A DNA stretch of 64,000 nt from Paraburkholderia domus (GTDB lineage Bacteria > Pseudomonadota > Gammaproteobacteria > Burkholderiales > Burkholderiaceae), in NCBI RefSeq assembly GCF_905220705.1, contig NZ_CAJNAT010000004.1:186001-250000 (forward strand), in the 5' to 3' direction. Positions 17,615 through 27,030 of this stretch are shown piece after piece. The stretch's first letter is position 1. Every line of letters starts with the position of its first letter. Below the pieces are notes generated by a model. It searched no databases and was not told the DNA's origin. It saw only the letters and a program-made list of their open reading frames with translations. Made by a program: the position numbers and the translations under genes.

Positions 17615-19057
17615 ATGCAACATTTTTCCAGCCAAGCCGCGCCCGTTGTCGAAACCCTCTCCGGCAAGGTCCGCGGCCACGTAACCGACGGCGTCGGAAT
17701 CTGGCTCGGCGTACCTTACGGCGCGGCCACCGGTGAACTCGGCCCCTTCGCCGAAGTCGAGACGGCGCCCGCGTGGGAAGGCACGCTCGATTGCGGCGGC
17801 TTGCCAGCGGTATTCACACAGCCACAAAGCAGACTCGCGGAAGTCATGGGCCCAGCCATCGATGCGTCTCCCCAATCGGATCAGGCATTTACCGTCAACG
17901 TTTTCGCGCCGCAAGACGCGCAAGGACTTCCGGTGCTCGTGTTCGTGCACGGCGGCGGCTTCAGTTCAGGCGGCGGCACGCGCTGGTACAACGGTAGTGC
18001 GTTGGCGCGCAACGGCAACATGGTCGTTGTGACCGTCAACTACCGGCTCGGCATCTGGGGCAATTTATCCGCACCGGACGCGCCCTCCAACAATGCCGTG
18101 CGGGACGTGCTGGCCGCGTTGCGCTGGATCGCCGCGAATATCAAGGCATTTGGTGGCGATGCGGACAACGTCACGCTGTCGGGCCAGTCCGCCGGGGCGG
18201 TACTGACCCGCTTGCTCACCTTGTGCACCGAGGCAAAGGGCCTTTTCAAGCGCGCCATCATGCTTAGCTGCCCAGGGCGCCTGGGCGCGACGGCGGACGA
18301 CATCGGGGACGCGACACATCACGTCATGAAAATTCTCGGTGTGCACAATATTGCGGCCTTGGCACGCGAATCGTCGGCACGCGTCCTCGATGCAGTGATG
18401 ACAGCCACCCGGGAGCGTGCCGTACCGGGTTCGGTCACGCCACTCTTTCGCCCCTATACCGATGGCGTGTTGCTACGCGACTGGATGGACGATCTGGATA
18501 CGGCCGCCGGGCGCGCGCATTGCAGTGAAATCATGGTCGGCTTTACGCGTGAGGAGTTCACATCGTTCCTATGGCAACAAGCTGAGGCAATCAACGATGC
18601 ACCGGACTCCGTCCTTGACTGGTATCGCCATGCGTATGGTGCGGACGCCGTAGTGCGGTATCGCCAGATGGCTTTGCACCGGACCGGCGCGACACCTTAT
18701 ACCCAATGGGTCGATGGATTGTCGGAACAGATTTTCGGGCTGCCCGCCGTGACGCTGGCGAGTACCTATGCTGAACACGGACAGGCATTCGCCTATCGCT
18801 TCGATCTTCAGACTCGCAAGCCGCATCTATACGCCCCGCACTGTCTCGAACTGCCGTTCTTCTTCGACAATCTGACCGACTGGTTCGATGCGCCGATGCT
18901 TGAAGGCTTCAGCAACGATGAGTTGCAACCGCTCGCTTCCCGCTTTAGCGCCGGCGTCGCGAGTTTCGTTCGAACTGGCAACCCCGGTCTCGACGGATGG
19001 CGTGCCTTTTCCGGCACCGGGCCGTTTCTGATGTCTTTCGACAAAGACCCGGTGTAG
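17615..19057 (+). CDS. type B carboxylesterase
   Basis: A 480-residue alpha/beta hydrolase of the carboxylesterase/p-nitrobenzyl-esterase family. The oxyanion motif FVHGGGFSSGG lies near residue 110 and the nucleophile elbow GQSAGA near 190; the acid and histidine would follow in the C-terminal half. No signal peptide is seen, so it should be cytoplasmic. It sits between a porin and an AAHS-type MFS carrier, under a divergent LysR gene. The unit is well placed to import an ester and hydrolyse it to an acid and alcohol. The natural ester is unknown. Confidence 0.85.
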   Translation: MQHFSSQAAPVVETLSGKVRGHVTDGVGIWLGVPYGAATGELGPFAEVETAPAWEGTLDCGGLPAVFTQPQSRLAEVMGPAIDASPQSDQAFTVNVFAPQDAQGLPVLVFVHGGGFSSGGGTRWYNGSALARNGNMVVVTVNYRLGIWGNLSAPDAPSNNAVRDVLAALRWIAANIKAFGGDADNVTLSGQSAGAVLTRLLTLCTEAKGLFKRAIMLSCPGRLGATADDIGDATHHVMKILGVHNIAALARESSARVLDAVMTATRERAVPGSVTPLFRPYTDGVLLRDWMDDLDTAAGRAHCSEIMVGFTREEFTSFLWQQAEAINDAPDSVLDWYRHAYGADAVVRYRQMALHRTGATPYTQWVDGLSEQIFGLPAVTLASTYAEHGQAFAYRFDLQTRKPHLYAPHCLELPFFFDNLTDWFDAPMLEGFSNDELQPLASRFSAGVASFVRTGNPGLDGWRAFSGTGPFLMSFDKDPV

Positions 19058-19101
19058 CCGCGGACTCAATACCTCCCACACCATCCTGAAAGAGCGGAAC
19101 C

Positions 19102-20379
19102 ATGAAACCTGTGTCACCTGTGCAAATCGCTTCGCCGCTATCGGTGGTCGACGCGAAGTTATGGATGCTCGGCCTTGTCTGCTTCTGCGTGATGGCCGTG
19201 GACGGCTTCGATACGGCGGCGATCGCATACGTCGCGCCGACACTTGCTCGCGAATGGAACATCGCGCATGCGGCGCTCACGCCTGCCTTTGTCGCTACGA
19301 GTATAGGTGCGGTCCTCGGCTATGTGTCGAGCGGCGCGCTCGTGGCACGCCTCGGGCGGCGCCGTCTCATCGTGCTTGCTATCGTGGCGTTCGCGTTGCT
19401 CTCTCTCGGCACCACGCTTGCCGGTTCGATCATGAGCATCTCTGTGATTCGACTCGTCACCGCGGTCTGCCTCGGCTGGGCGGTGCCGGCTACGATCTCC
19501 TGTATCGCCGACCATGCCGGGGAGCAAACTCGCGCTGCGGCAACTATCGCCGCTACAACCGGCTTGTCAGCCGGTGCCGGGTTGGGCGGTTTGCTGGCGT
19601 CGCTGCTGATTGCGCATCATGGCTGGCAGTCAGTTTTCATAGCAGGCGGGATCCTGCCGCTCGCGCTGCTGCCTTTTGTCTGGGTCGCGCTCGGTGGAAC
19701 CGACCACCGTCAGCACGCGGACGCTTCTTCGTACGGCGTGGTAACGCAGGATTCGGCTAAGTCATCGAGCATCGCAGCGCTGTTTCATGGTCAGTTTGCA
19801 TTCCAGACGATCGTCATCTGGTCCATCGCATTCGTGGCCTTTCTCGTGACTTATCAATTCATGTTCTGGGTGCCGACCTTGCTCGTCTCGTACGGATTTT
19901 CGCCGGCAAGTGCAGCCTTGGGTTCAGCGGCCAATGCAATCGGCGGTATCGCGGGAAATATGGCGTTGTTGCTGTTTGTCGGGCGATACGGGGTGCAGCG
20001 ATCGTTAATGGTTACCGCGTGTCTCGCGATCGGATGCATTGTCTGCCTCGGTTTGCTGACGGTGGAGGGGAGCGCTGTGTTGCTGCTCATTGTCGGGGTG
20101 GGCGCGGGCACGACCAGCGCCTGCGTCGGGCAAGCAACGTTAGCGGTCATGGCGTATCCGCCGGCCCTACGCACGACCGGGGTGGGTTGCGCCGCCGCTG
20201 CGGGGCGCGTCGGCGCAGTGGTTGGCCCCGCAATCGGCGGGATTCTGCTAACGCTTGGCTTCGCGCCGCAGCGAATCGTTTTGGTCAGCTGCCTGCCGAT
20301 CTTCCTGATCGTTGGCCTGCTCGCAATTTCGCAGTTCCAGTCACGGCGAGCGGAACGTGTCTGCGCGGGGATCGACTGA
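19102..20379 (+). CDS. MFS transporter, aromatic acid:H+ symporter type
   Basis: A 425-residue inner-membrane carrier with about 12 helices. The helix 1 motif DGFDTAAIAYVAP is diagnostic of the AAHS family, which contains PcaK and BenK. GALVARLGRRRLIVL matches the loop 2-3 motif. It lies 44 bp after the esterase and probably imports the ester or its aromatic acid. It may be transcribed with the porin and esterase. Confidence 0.85.
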   Translation: MKPVSPVQIASPLSVVDAKLWMLGLVCFCVMAVDGFDTAAIAYVAPTLAREWNIAHAALTPAFVATSIGAVLGYVSSGALVARLGRRRLIVLAIVAFALLSLGTTLAGSIMSISVIRLVTAVCLGWAVPATISCIADHAGEQTRAAATIAATTGLSAGAGLGGLLASLLIAHHGWQSVFIAGGILPLALLPFVWVALGGTDHRQHADASSYGVVTQDSAKSSSIAALFHGQFAFQTIVIWSIAFVAFLVTYQFMFWVPTLLVSYGFSPASAALGSAANAIGGIAGNMALLLFVGRYGVQRSLMVTACLAIGCIVCLGLLTVEGSAVLLLIVGVGAGTTSACVGQATLAVMAYPPALRTTGVGCAAAAGRVGAVVGPAIGGILLTLGFAPQRIVLVSCLPIFLIVGLLAISQFQSRRAERVCAGID

Positions 20380-20411
20380 TCGAGAGTACTCCTGGTCATG
20401 GTCACGCGACG

Positions 20412-20732
20412 ATGCCCGACGGCATGTGGGGTCCCACGATCCCTGAAGTGACTGCCGCGCTTCCTGGTGTCCCGATGATCAGCCGAACCTCGATCAATGC
20501 CTGGGACGATCCGAATGTGCGGGCGGCGATCGAGAAGACTGGCCGCAAGCAGATTCTGATCGCAGGCGTTTCGCTGGAGGTGTGTGCGGGCATTCCGGTG
20601 ACCGACTATGCCACGGCGGGTGTGGAAATGCTGCATGGCAACGACGATCCGAAGGCGCAGCAGGTGTATGCCGATCTTGACATGCCGTTCGCCGACCTGG
20701 TGTGGAAGCTCAAGAACGCCTCGCGCAAGTAA
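20412..20732 (+). pseudogene. isochorismatase-family hydrolase, truncated and internally deleted
   Basis: The frame encodes PDGMWGPTIPEVTAALPG, then INAWDDPNVRAAIEKTGRK and the catalytic-cysteine motif AGVSLEVCA of the YcaC-like cysteine hydrolases. It then jumps directly to a C-terminal TDYATAGVEML and DMPFADLVW tail. About 40 residues normally found between these parts are missing, and the first half of the protein is absent. It is a remnant. Confidence 0.65.
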
Positions 20733-20759
20733 GGCAACAACCGGACTCGGCGAGGGCGA

Positions 20760-20915
20760 ACAGCATCCTCGTCCGAACAACCTCGAAGCTATTTCACATG
20801 GCCGGTCCGACCTTTGCGGCGCATCCGCATGCTGGAATTCCGGCGATGACCTGCGTGTTCGAGGACGCGATAGGGGGGCATGTCAATTCGTGATTCCGCG
20901 ACCTGGACGCTCTGC
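20760..20915 (+). pseudogene. pirin-family protein fragment, frameshifted
   Basis: A short frame encodes KLFHMAGPTFAAHPHAGIPA and TCVFEDAIGGHVNS and then stops. The HPHAG motif is the metal-binding signature of pirins. If one T near 20888 is skipped, the expected Asn-Arg-Asp-Ser follows, so the gene has a frameshift. Both ends are missing. Pirin and isochorismatase-like genes are often neighbours in this group, so the two fragments are probably one decayed locus. Confidence 0.55.
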
Positions 20916-20959
20916 CGAAGAGCCGTCCAGCGAAACGTGAACGCCGTGGCGCGTAGACT

Positions 20960-21586
20960 CTATTGGCGCGCGACCGGCGTGAACCCGTAACGTGTGAGTA
21001 CGTCCTGTGCCTCCGGACTCATCAGATACAAGGCAAGCCGGTAAGCGGCGTTGCGGGTGGCAGCGGTCTGCGGCAGTTCCAGGACAGTCATCCCATAGTC
21101 GGCGGAGATGCTGAGGTTGGCCGGGAGTTCGACCTGCACAAGGGTCGAATCGGGCGTTGTTTCGTGAGAGCTGCAATAGCCAATGAAGACGTCGACACGC
21201 CGCGTCGACATAAAGTACTTCACGGGACTCTGACCCACTGGAACCTGAGGCGCTGCTGCACCACCCACCAGTTGCTGCGCTTTCGCCTCCAGAATCTGCT
21301 TTGCTCCGGGGCGCACTGAGTCAGCCTTTGCGAACAACTCCCATGCATAGTCACCGCCCGGGTCTGCCTTCGGTGTTGAAGTGCCGATCTTTATATTCGG
21401 ATCCAGCAGTTTGTCGAGCAGATTATCGGTTGTGAGGCCGACGTCCGGTCGGGCCTGGACACAAACCCGATTCCTTGCAAAGACAACAGTGGGGGCAGCC
21501 TTTCCTTCTGTCGTCAAGCGCTGCGGATGCGCCATATTGGCGGAAACGAGGGTGAGCGCCTGAAAGGCATTGATAAAGCGAGTCAT
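20960..21586 (-). pseudogene. ModA-like substrate-binding protein lacking its N-terminus
   Basis: From about 21544 the frame matches molybdate-type periplasmic binding proteins: SANMAHPQRL, FARNRVCVQARP, LDPNIKIGTSTPKADPGGDYAWELF and a C-terminal YLMSPEAQDVLTRYGF. The signal peptide and roughly the first 70-80 residues of the family are missing; the sequence upstream of 21544 is unrelated. No permease or ATPase gene is adjacent, and a transposase remnant lies 130 bp away. It is most likely inactive. Confidence 0.65.
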
Positions 21587-21702
21587 GGAACCTTGAGGTA
21601 ACCACTTTTGTGTCGTTGTATCGAGATATATATAACGCAATGCATGAGCCTTCAACAAGTAGTGGCCAGTGATAGATGGAATCAGGCCAAAGTTCCGTCC
21701 AT

Positions 21703-21774
21703 GCAAATCAACACGCTTTTGCCCATCTCAAACGCATCCTGGAGCTGGACCGTCTGCGACTGCGGGGGCGGACT
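21703..21774 (+). mobile_element. possible transposase C-terminal remnant
   Basis: Reading from 21703 gives FAHLKRILELDRLRLRG before a stop at 21772-21774. This resembles the C-terminal part of DDE transposases of the IS1182/IS5-like groups. Only about 20 residues remain and no terminal repeats are visible. It may mark the insertion that truncated the ModA-like gene. Confidence 0.35.
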
Positions 21775-21875
21775 TTGAATATGTAGGCAGGTTTACCACC
21801 TTCAGCGGCATCGCGAAGACCTGGACTAAACTCTGAGAACAACCGGCGACGGTGCCTCACGAGGAGACAGATGTC

Positions 21876-22157
21876 ATGGAACGCTCTGCATTTCTCGCTG
21901 CCACCCGGCAGTTGGCAGCAGCAGCCGAAATTCTAGCCAAGGCCGGTCCCGAAGACTGGCGGTTCGACGCTTTCCAGACGCTCGCGTTCTTTCGCCGATA
22001 CGATAATCCCGGTCCCAGTTTGAACGCGGTCGCAACGTCCGACGACGAGTTGTTCGCGCGCACAGGGCACGCCGCACTCACTTTGGCTGGACGTAATGAG
22101 TTTGCCGCCGCGCATGAGCTTCTTAAGCAGGCCCGATCGCTTTTGCCGGCAACATGA
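21876..22157 (+). CDS. hypothetical protein
   Basis: A 93-residue, alanine-rich, probably helical soluble protein that I do not recognise. It has no signal peptide or membrane segment. The ATG at 21876 follows GAGGAGACAG. The C-terminal third (HAALTLAGRNEFAAAHELLKQA) looks like a single TPR-like helical hairpin. Confidence 0.45.
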   Translation: MERSAFLAATRQLAAAAEILAKAGPEDWRFDAFQTLAFFRRYDNPGPSLNAVATSDDELFARTGHAALTLAGRNEFAAAHELLKQARSLLPAT

Positions 22158-22443
22158 GTGCAGCTGGCGTTTCTGCTAGTCCAAGATGACGAGCAGTCCA
22201 GGTCGCCACAAAGCGAGCCAACGCAGACGGGGTGAGGCCTTGGGTTTGAACAGCGAGGAGCCAGTCATGCTTTCTGAAAGGAAGCGGAGGTAGTATCCGG
22301 CGACTGATTCTGGCGTGACATGTACTGTCGTCGGGCATGGCATACCCATAGACGACCGTACACGCTCGAGCAATCAACTGTGCCGTCGATGCTGCTGTGT
22401 TAGCGCGCCGACTCGCACACCCGCAATATATCGAGAGCTCGAA

Positions 22444-22524
22444 ATGGACACTTACATCTTGTTAGGCTGTGGCTTTGGTGCGGCTCTGCTGATTGCAATC
22501 TGGGGAATCTGGAATCTTAGGTAA
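22444..22524 (+). CDS. possible 26-residue membrane miniprotein
   Basis: The frame reads MDTYILLGCGFGAALLIAIW then GIWNLR. It is a single transmembrane helix with a short N-terminus and a basic end, the form of many bacterial miniproteins. The upstream GAGAG could be a ribosome binding site. There is no further support. Confidence 0.25.
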   Translation: MDTYILLGCGFGAALLIAIWGIWNLR

Positions 22525-22676
22525 TCCGCAAAACAGGCACCCGAAGAGCAGGTGACGAAGAATGCAGATTGCGCGAAAGAGCGCGTAACCGAATACGTGC
22601 GTCCGGCCACCCAATAGGTAAGGATCGCTAACGTATTCAGAAAGACGTTCCGGCACCGGAGTGCCCCTCATGCTTT

Positions 22677-22697
22677 CCCAGGCCTCGAAGGCCTGGG
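22677..22697. repeat. perfect hairpin CCCAGGCCT/AGGCCTGGG
   Basis: A 9-bp perfect stem with a CGA loop in intergenic DNA. No T tract follows on either strand, so it is not a standard intrinsic terminator. Confidence 0.4.
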
Positions 22698-22974
22698 CAG
22701 TACACGTGGGCAGGACCGATCAAAACGTTGGGGATTGAACGTGATCGCGTGGTTCTGGACGACCGAACCCCGGCTGCCACTCAGGCGCTCAGCATGTTCG
22801 CCGTCAGTGGATTGAGGCAAGCGGCCGGGAAATAAACCTAAAAATCAATTTAATACAGTAACAAAAACTGGCTTCAGCTAGATACGATAGTGGAAAACGC
22901 TGCCTGTCGGCCATAACACTGGTCCTTAATAACGGGCATCCATTCCCTTTCTAAACAAGCCCTCAACGCCTCCT

Positions 22975-24042
22975 ATGCCACGCCCGATCGTTGCACAGAT
23001 TCATCCCGACGCAGTCAGCCACAACCTCTCCCTCGTCAAGCAGCGGGCGCCTCGATCACGGGCTTGGGCCGTAGTCAAAGCCAACGCATATGGGCACGGA
23101 ATCGATCGCGTTTTCCCGGCACTCGCGAATGCGGACGGTATCGCGCTGCTCGATCTCGACGAAGCGGTCCGTGTGCGCGAGTTGGGTTGGACCAAGCCGA
23201 TTCTTCTTCTCGAAGGTGTTTTCAGGCCAGATGACGTGCAAATCGCCCAGCAGTTCGATCTTTCCATGGCCGTGCATTGCCGTGAGCAACTCGATCTGTT
23301 GCGCTTGTCGCCGTCACGTGAACGCGTCAATGTGCATCTGAAGATGAACTCGGGGATGAATCGCCTTGGATTCCGGCCCGACGCGTACCGCGCCGCGTGG
23401 GAGGAGGCCCGCTCGATTCCCGGCATTGCGGATATCACGCTGATGAGCCACTTCGCGAATGCTGACGACGGCGACGTGGCATGGCAGATGGATCGCTTCG
23501 ATGCGGTGACGCACGGCATACCGGGTCAACGAAGTCTCGCGAATTCAGCGGCCGTTCTGTGGCATCCCCAGGCGCATCGTGACTGGGTGCGCCCGGGTGT
23601 CGTGCTGTACGGCGGCTCGCCCACCGGTCAGTCGCGCCACATTCACGACGTGGGCTTGCGTGCTTCGATGACGCTCAAGAGCGAAGTGATCGGCGTGCAG
23701 TCATTGTCGGCCCAGGAAACAGTCGGTTATGGCCGTGCTTTCGCCGCGAATACCGACATGCGCATCGGCGTGGTGGCATGCGGGTATGCGGATGGATACC
23801 CCCGGCACGCGTCGACAGGGACGCCAATCGCTATCGACGGAATCATGACGCACGTGGTTGGCCGCGTCTCAATGGACATGCTCACGGTTGACCTGACGCC
23901 GTGCCCGCAAGCGCAGGTTGGTTCAAAGGTCGAACTGTGGGGCGAGCAGGTCAAGATCGACGACGTCGCTCATGCGTCGGGGACGATCGGGTACGAACTG
24001 ATGTGCGCTTTGGCAAAACGGGTGCCTGTGGAAGTCGCCTGA
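22975..24042 (+). CDS. alr: alanine racemase
   Basis: A 355-residue PLP enzyme that interconverts L- and D-alanine for peptidoglycan. The PLP lysine is in [10 protein letters not shown] (residue 35) and the catalytic tyrosine is in the GYADGYPR motif. [11 protein letters not shown] and the C-terminal [13 protein letters not shown] are also typical. Length and motifs are complete. It is monocistronic. I cannot tell whether this is the biosynthetic (Alr) or catabolic (DadX) copy; no D-amino-acid dehydrogenase is adjacent. Confidence 0.93.
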   Translation: MPRPIVAQIHPDAVSHNLSLVKQRAPRSRAWAVVKANAYGHGIDRVFPALANADGIALLDLDEAVRVRELGWTKPILLLEGVFRPDDVQIAQQFDLSMAVHCREQLDLLRLSPSRERVNVHLKMNSGMNRLGFRPDAYRAAWEEARSIPGIADITLMSHFANADDGDVAWQMDRFDAVTHGIPGQRSLANSAAVLWHPQAHRDWVRPGVVLYGGSPTGQSRHIHDVGLRASMTLKSEVIGVQSLSAQETVGYGRAFAANTDMRIGVVACGYADGYPRHASTGTPIAIDGIMTHVVGRVSMDMLTVDLTPCPQAQVGSKVELWGEQVKIDDVAHASGTIGYELMCALAKRVPVEVA

Positions 24043-24050
24043 ATGACTTT

Positions 24051-24074
24051 CTGTCTCGCCGGAGCGTGAGACAG
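24051..24074 (+). terminator. hairpin after alanine racemase
   Basis: CTGTCTC and GAGACAG form a perfect 7-bp stem around a 10-base loop, starting 8 bases after the racemase stop. No U tract follows, so termination efficiency is uncertain. Confidence 0.35.
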
Positions 24075-24251
24075 TCAGTCAGGCCTAGGGATAATCGCGT
24101 ATTCAGCCGCAATGCGGCGCGATATCGTGGCTGTATAGGCGTCGTGGTGTCTAAAGCAGCGCAATAGCATTGCAACCTGACATTTTAAGTTTACGTAATA
24201 ATCGCGAGGCGCGTACGATTCGACTCACTAACCATTAAAAATGCGTAGGTC

Positions 24252-26186
24252 ATGGCTTTCAGCGAACCAAGGTCTCCATTTTTCAAGTGGGTCGTGTCCT
24301 CCGCTCAGGATCTGAGCGCGGAGAATCGGCAAATATTGCTGGCCAACCTGTTCACGCGAACCGCGTCGATTGTATTTGCGTCGATTTGCGAAATCAGTGT
24401 TTGCGCGACCGCGTTCTATTTTTATCCAAAAGTCCTTTACGCAGGCTGGGGCGGCGCCGTCGTTGCGTTGCTGATAGCTCGCCTCGCGTTGATCTGGCTG
24501 TGCTGCCGGCGCAGCGCTCATAATCAGCCGACACCCACATCGGCATTCCTTTTCGCGAGCCTTCTGTGGAGCGCGCTATTCGGGTTCGGCACTTTCTTGT
24601 GCAATATCAGCGGGGATCAGACGCTTTTCCTGCTCGGCAACGTTTGCGCGGTGGGTGTAATCGGCGGGCTGGCTGGACGAAACGCCGGGACACCCCGCCT
24701 CGTGCTGCTGCAGATTTCGTTCATTCTCGGGTTTTTAGGCGTGGGGGCGGCGCTTTCTCCGGGCTCTGGCAAGCTCGTGCTGCTGTTTCAGGCGCCATTT
24801 TGCGCAGCGGGCTTCTTCACGGTTGCGCTGCGCAGCAACCGTGACACCGTTGCGTTGCTGCTGGCGCGCGAAAACAGCCATCGCCTTGCCCATCACGACA
24901 GCCTCACCGGCCTGCCCAATCGCGCGCGTATCAGCGAGCTCCTGCTGGAGCGCACCGAGGCAGGCTTGCGGCGTCAGGATCAATTGTTTGCTGTTCTACT
25001 GATCGATCTCGACGGCTTCAAGGCGATCAATGACAGCCTGGGCCATGCCGCCGGCGATCAGATCCTGCAGGAAGCGGCGGTTCGATTGCGTGAAGTGCTG
25101 CCGGCCGGCGATCTCGTGGGACGGCTGGCCGGCGACGAGTTCGTCGCCATTTCCGACGGCACGGGGCTGAACCGCGACGTGCGCTTGCTGGCGGACCGGA
25201 TCGTCAAGACGCTGGCGCGACCTTTCGCGCTCAGCGAGGCGCTGGTGCATATCGGCGCGAGCGTTGGCGTCTCGCTCTATCCGGAACACGCCAGGACCGG
25301 ACCGCAATTGTTGATCTGCGCGGATCGCGCCTTGTATTCGGTCAAGCGCAGCGGCAAAAGTGCGTTCGCGCTCTTCGATGCCAGCAAGCACGCATCCCAC
25401 GAGAGTCTGAGCCTTCTGCGCAGCGACCTGGAAGGCGCCCTGCAGTCCTTTAGCGGTTTGCGGATGGAGTATCAGCCCATCGTCGATCTCAGTGACGGGA
25501 CGATTTCAGGCCGCGAAGCATTGATTCGTTGGAATCACCCGACCCGCGGCGAACTCCCTCCTTCGGCATTCATTCCGACCGCCGAACGGACGGGTCTCAT
25601 CCTCGCGTTGGGCGAGTGGGCGTTGCTGCAATCATGCACGGAAGCTGCAAACTGGCGTGACGGCGTGACCGTCGCGGTTAATGTCTCGCCGGTGCAGTTG
25701 CGGGAGGAAACGTTTGCGTCGGCCGTCGCGGCGATCCTTCATAAGACCAGGCTGCCGCCGGCGCGCCTGAATATCGAGGTCACTGAAACGGTGCTGCTGA
25801 ACGACGATACGGTCACCCGGCGTAACGTCGGGAAGCTTCGCGCGCTGGGAATCGGGCTCGCGCTCGATGACTTTGGCACCGGCTTTTCGACGATGTCGAC
25901 TCTCGTGCACTTCTCGTTCGACAAGCTCAAGATCGACAGTTCATTCGTCAAGGAGTCGGTACATCGGCGTGAATCCGCTGCTGTGGTTCGCGGGATTGTG
26001 GCTTTGGCGCGGGAAATCGGCATGCCGACCACGGCGGAAGGTATCGAGACGCAGGAGCAGCTGGATTTTGTGCGCGTCTGCGGATGCACGCACGCTCAAG
26101 GTTTTCTTCTCGGTAAGCCGGTACGGGGCGAAGAGATTCCGCAGCTCGACTCAAGGCTCGCTGCGCATTCCACGGATAAGGGATGA
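24252..26186 (+). CDS. membrane GGDEF-EAL cyclic-di-GMP protein
   Basis: A 644-residue protein. The N-terminal 200 residues hold about five to six membrane helices. The GGDEF domain (about 205-380) carries AGDEF at 293-297 instead of GGDEF. The EAL domain (about 388-640) keeps EAL at 422-424, NVSPVQL, DDFGTGFS and the C-terminal QGFLLGKP. The RxxD inhibitory site upstream of AGDEF is absent. Family knowledge says EAL with these motifs is usually an active phosphodiesterase; A-for-G at the first GGDEF position can still permit cyclase activity. The membrane part is probably sensory. Confidence 0.88.
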   Translation: MAFSEPRSPFFKWVVSSAQDLSAENRQILLANLFTRTASIVFASICEISVCATAFYFYPKVLYAGWGGAVVALLIARLALIWLCCRRSAHNQPTPTSAFLFASLLWSALFGFGTFLCNISGDQTLFLLGNVCAVGVIGGLAGRNAGTPRLVLLQISFILGFLGVGAALSPGSGKLVLLFQAPFCAAGFFTVALRSNRDTVALLLARENSHRLAHHDSLTGLPNRARISELLLERTEAGLRRQDQLFAVLLIDLDGFKAINDSLGHAAGDQILQEAAVRLREVLPAGDLVGRLAGDEFVAISDGTGLNRDVRLLADRIVKTLARPFALSEALVHIGASVGVSLYPEHARTGPQLLICADRALYSVKRSGKSAFALFDASKHASHESLSLLRSDLEGALQSFSGLRMEYQPIVDLSDGTISGREALIRWNHPTRGELPPSAFIPTAERTGLILALGEWALLQSCTEAANWRDGVTVAVNVSPVQLREETFASAVAAILHKTRLPPARLNIEVTETVLLNDDTVTRRNVGKLRALGIGLALDDFGTGFSTMSTLVHFSFDKLKIDSSFVKESVHRRESAAVVRGIVALAREIGMPTTAEGIETQEQLDFVRVCGCTHAQGFLLGKPVRGEEIPQLDSRLAAHSTDKG

Positions 26187-26333
26187 GAGGTGGCGTTGCA
26201 GATGAACGGCTTGCCTGAAACCAGCTTGAACTAGCTGCATTGCCAACTCACGCGCGCCAGGCCATTGAACAACGATTCACGTCGAAGGATTGCGCACTGT
26301 CTGGCGGGAGTCGTTCTCGCGCGACTGCGCACC

Positions 26334-26357
26334 GCGCCCGCTGAATCCAGCGGGCGC
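26334..26357. terminator. 10-bp hairpin in convergent region
   Basis: GCGCCCGCTG-AATC-CAGCGGGCGC is a perfect stem between the end of the GGDEF-EAL gene and the converging lipoprotein gene. It is well placed as a bidirectional terminator but lacks T tracts. Confidence 0.45.
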
Positions 26358-26376
26358 TGAACATGGCGGCCTGCTC

Positions 26377-27000
26377 TTACTGACGCAGTTCCGGCGAATC
26401 CTGCATGGCTGCCTGCAGCTTCTGCACGGCGTCAATTGTCGCGCGTTGTGCGGCGAGACCGAAGTTGCGCTTGAATTCGCTAAACTCCGCGTGACCGCTG
26501 CCCGTTACTTCCTTTTTCGTCACGAGCTTGCCGCTCGGATCTGTCACAGTACAGACAAGCGTCACCGAAAAATCGGTCGGCGGCCAGGTCAGGATGCTCG
26601 GCGACGAAGACGTGGTTGAGATTGTCGGCGTGACCACATAGCTCAGGCTTTTTGATTGAGCCATTGCCTGATCAGGCGCGACATTCAGCTTCACAACATT
26701 GCTGAACACCTGGCTGAGTTCGACATAGATCGGAAGTTCCAGATCGCGATACGGTTTGTAGGCCACCTTGTCGCCGCCACCGCCTGGCGTGACGACTTCC
26801 TTTGCGCGCAGTTCGTCGGTAATGACGAGCCCAACCGTCTTGTTGATCGGCGCCGTTTGGGTCGTCGACGTTGCCGCGGTCGTGGTGGTCGCGGTGAGCG
26901 CCGCCGGGTCGCCGGAGATGGTGATGTCGTGTGCGCAACCTGCGAGCGACGCAATTGCGCCGGTGACCGCGATACTGCGAATAAGATGCATCAGCTTCAT
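26377..27000 (-). CDS. lipoprotein of unknown function
   Basis: A 207-residue protein with a signal peptide and lipobox (IASLAGC, cysteine at residue 22). A Thr-rich linker (AALTATTTTAATSTTQTA) leads to a globular domain of about 150 residues. I recognise no family with certainty. It is the second gene of a two-lipoprotein operon, 30 bp after its partner, so the two probably act together in the cell envelope. Confidence 0.75.
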   Translation of the reverse strand: MKLMHLIRSIAVTGAIASLAGCAHDITISGDPAALTATTTTAATSTTQTAPINKTVGLVITDELRAKEVVTPGGGGDKVAYKPYRDLELPIYVELSQVFSNVVKLNVAPDQAMAQSKSLSYVVTPTISTTSSSPSILTWPPTDFSVTLVCTVTDPSGKLVTKKEVTGSGHAEFSEFKRNFGLAAQRATIDAVQKLQAAMQDSPELRQ

Positions 27001-27030
27001 GATGATTTCTGGTCTTTGAGAAGAGAGGGA

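Larger units (their letters stand above)
22158..22974. other. 817-bp gap with little visible content
   Basis: This stretch between the small orphan gene and alanine racemase holds one perfect hairpin (22677-22697), a 26-codon hydrophobic frame (22444-22524), and an AT-rich segment at 22830-22880 that probably carries the racemase promoter. The other short frames look random. Confidence 0.4.

Noticed and set aside
22123..22377. 84-codon leftward frame
   Set aside because: It has no family resemblance and overlaps the end of the better supported gene at 21876-22157.
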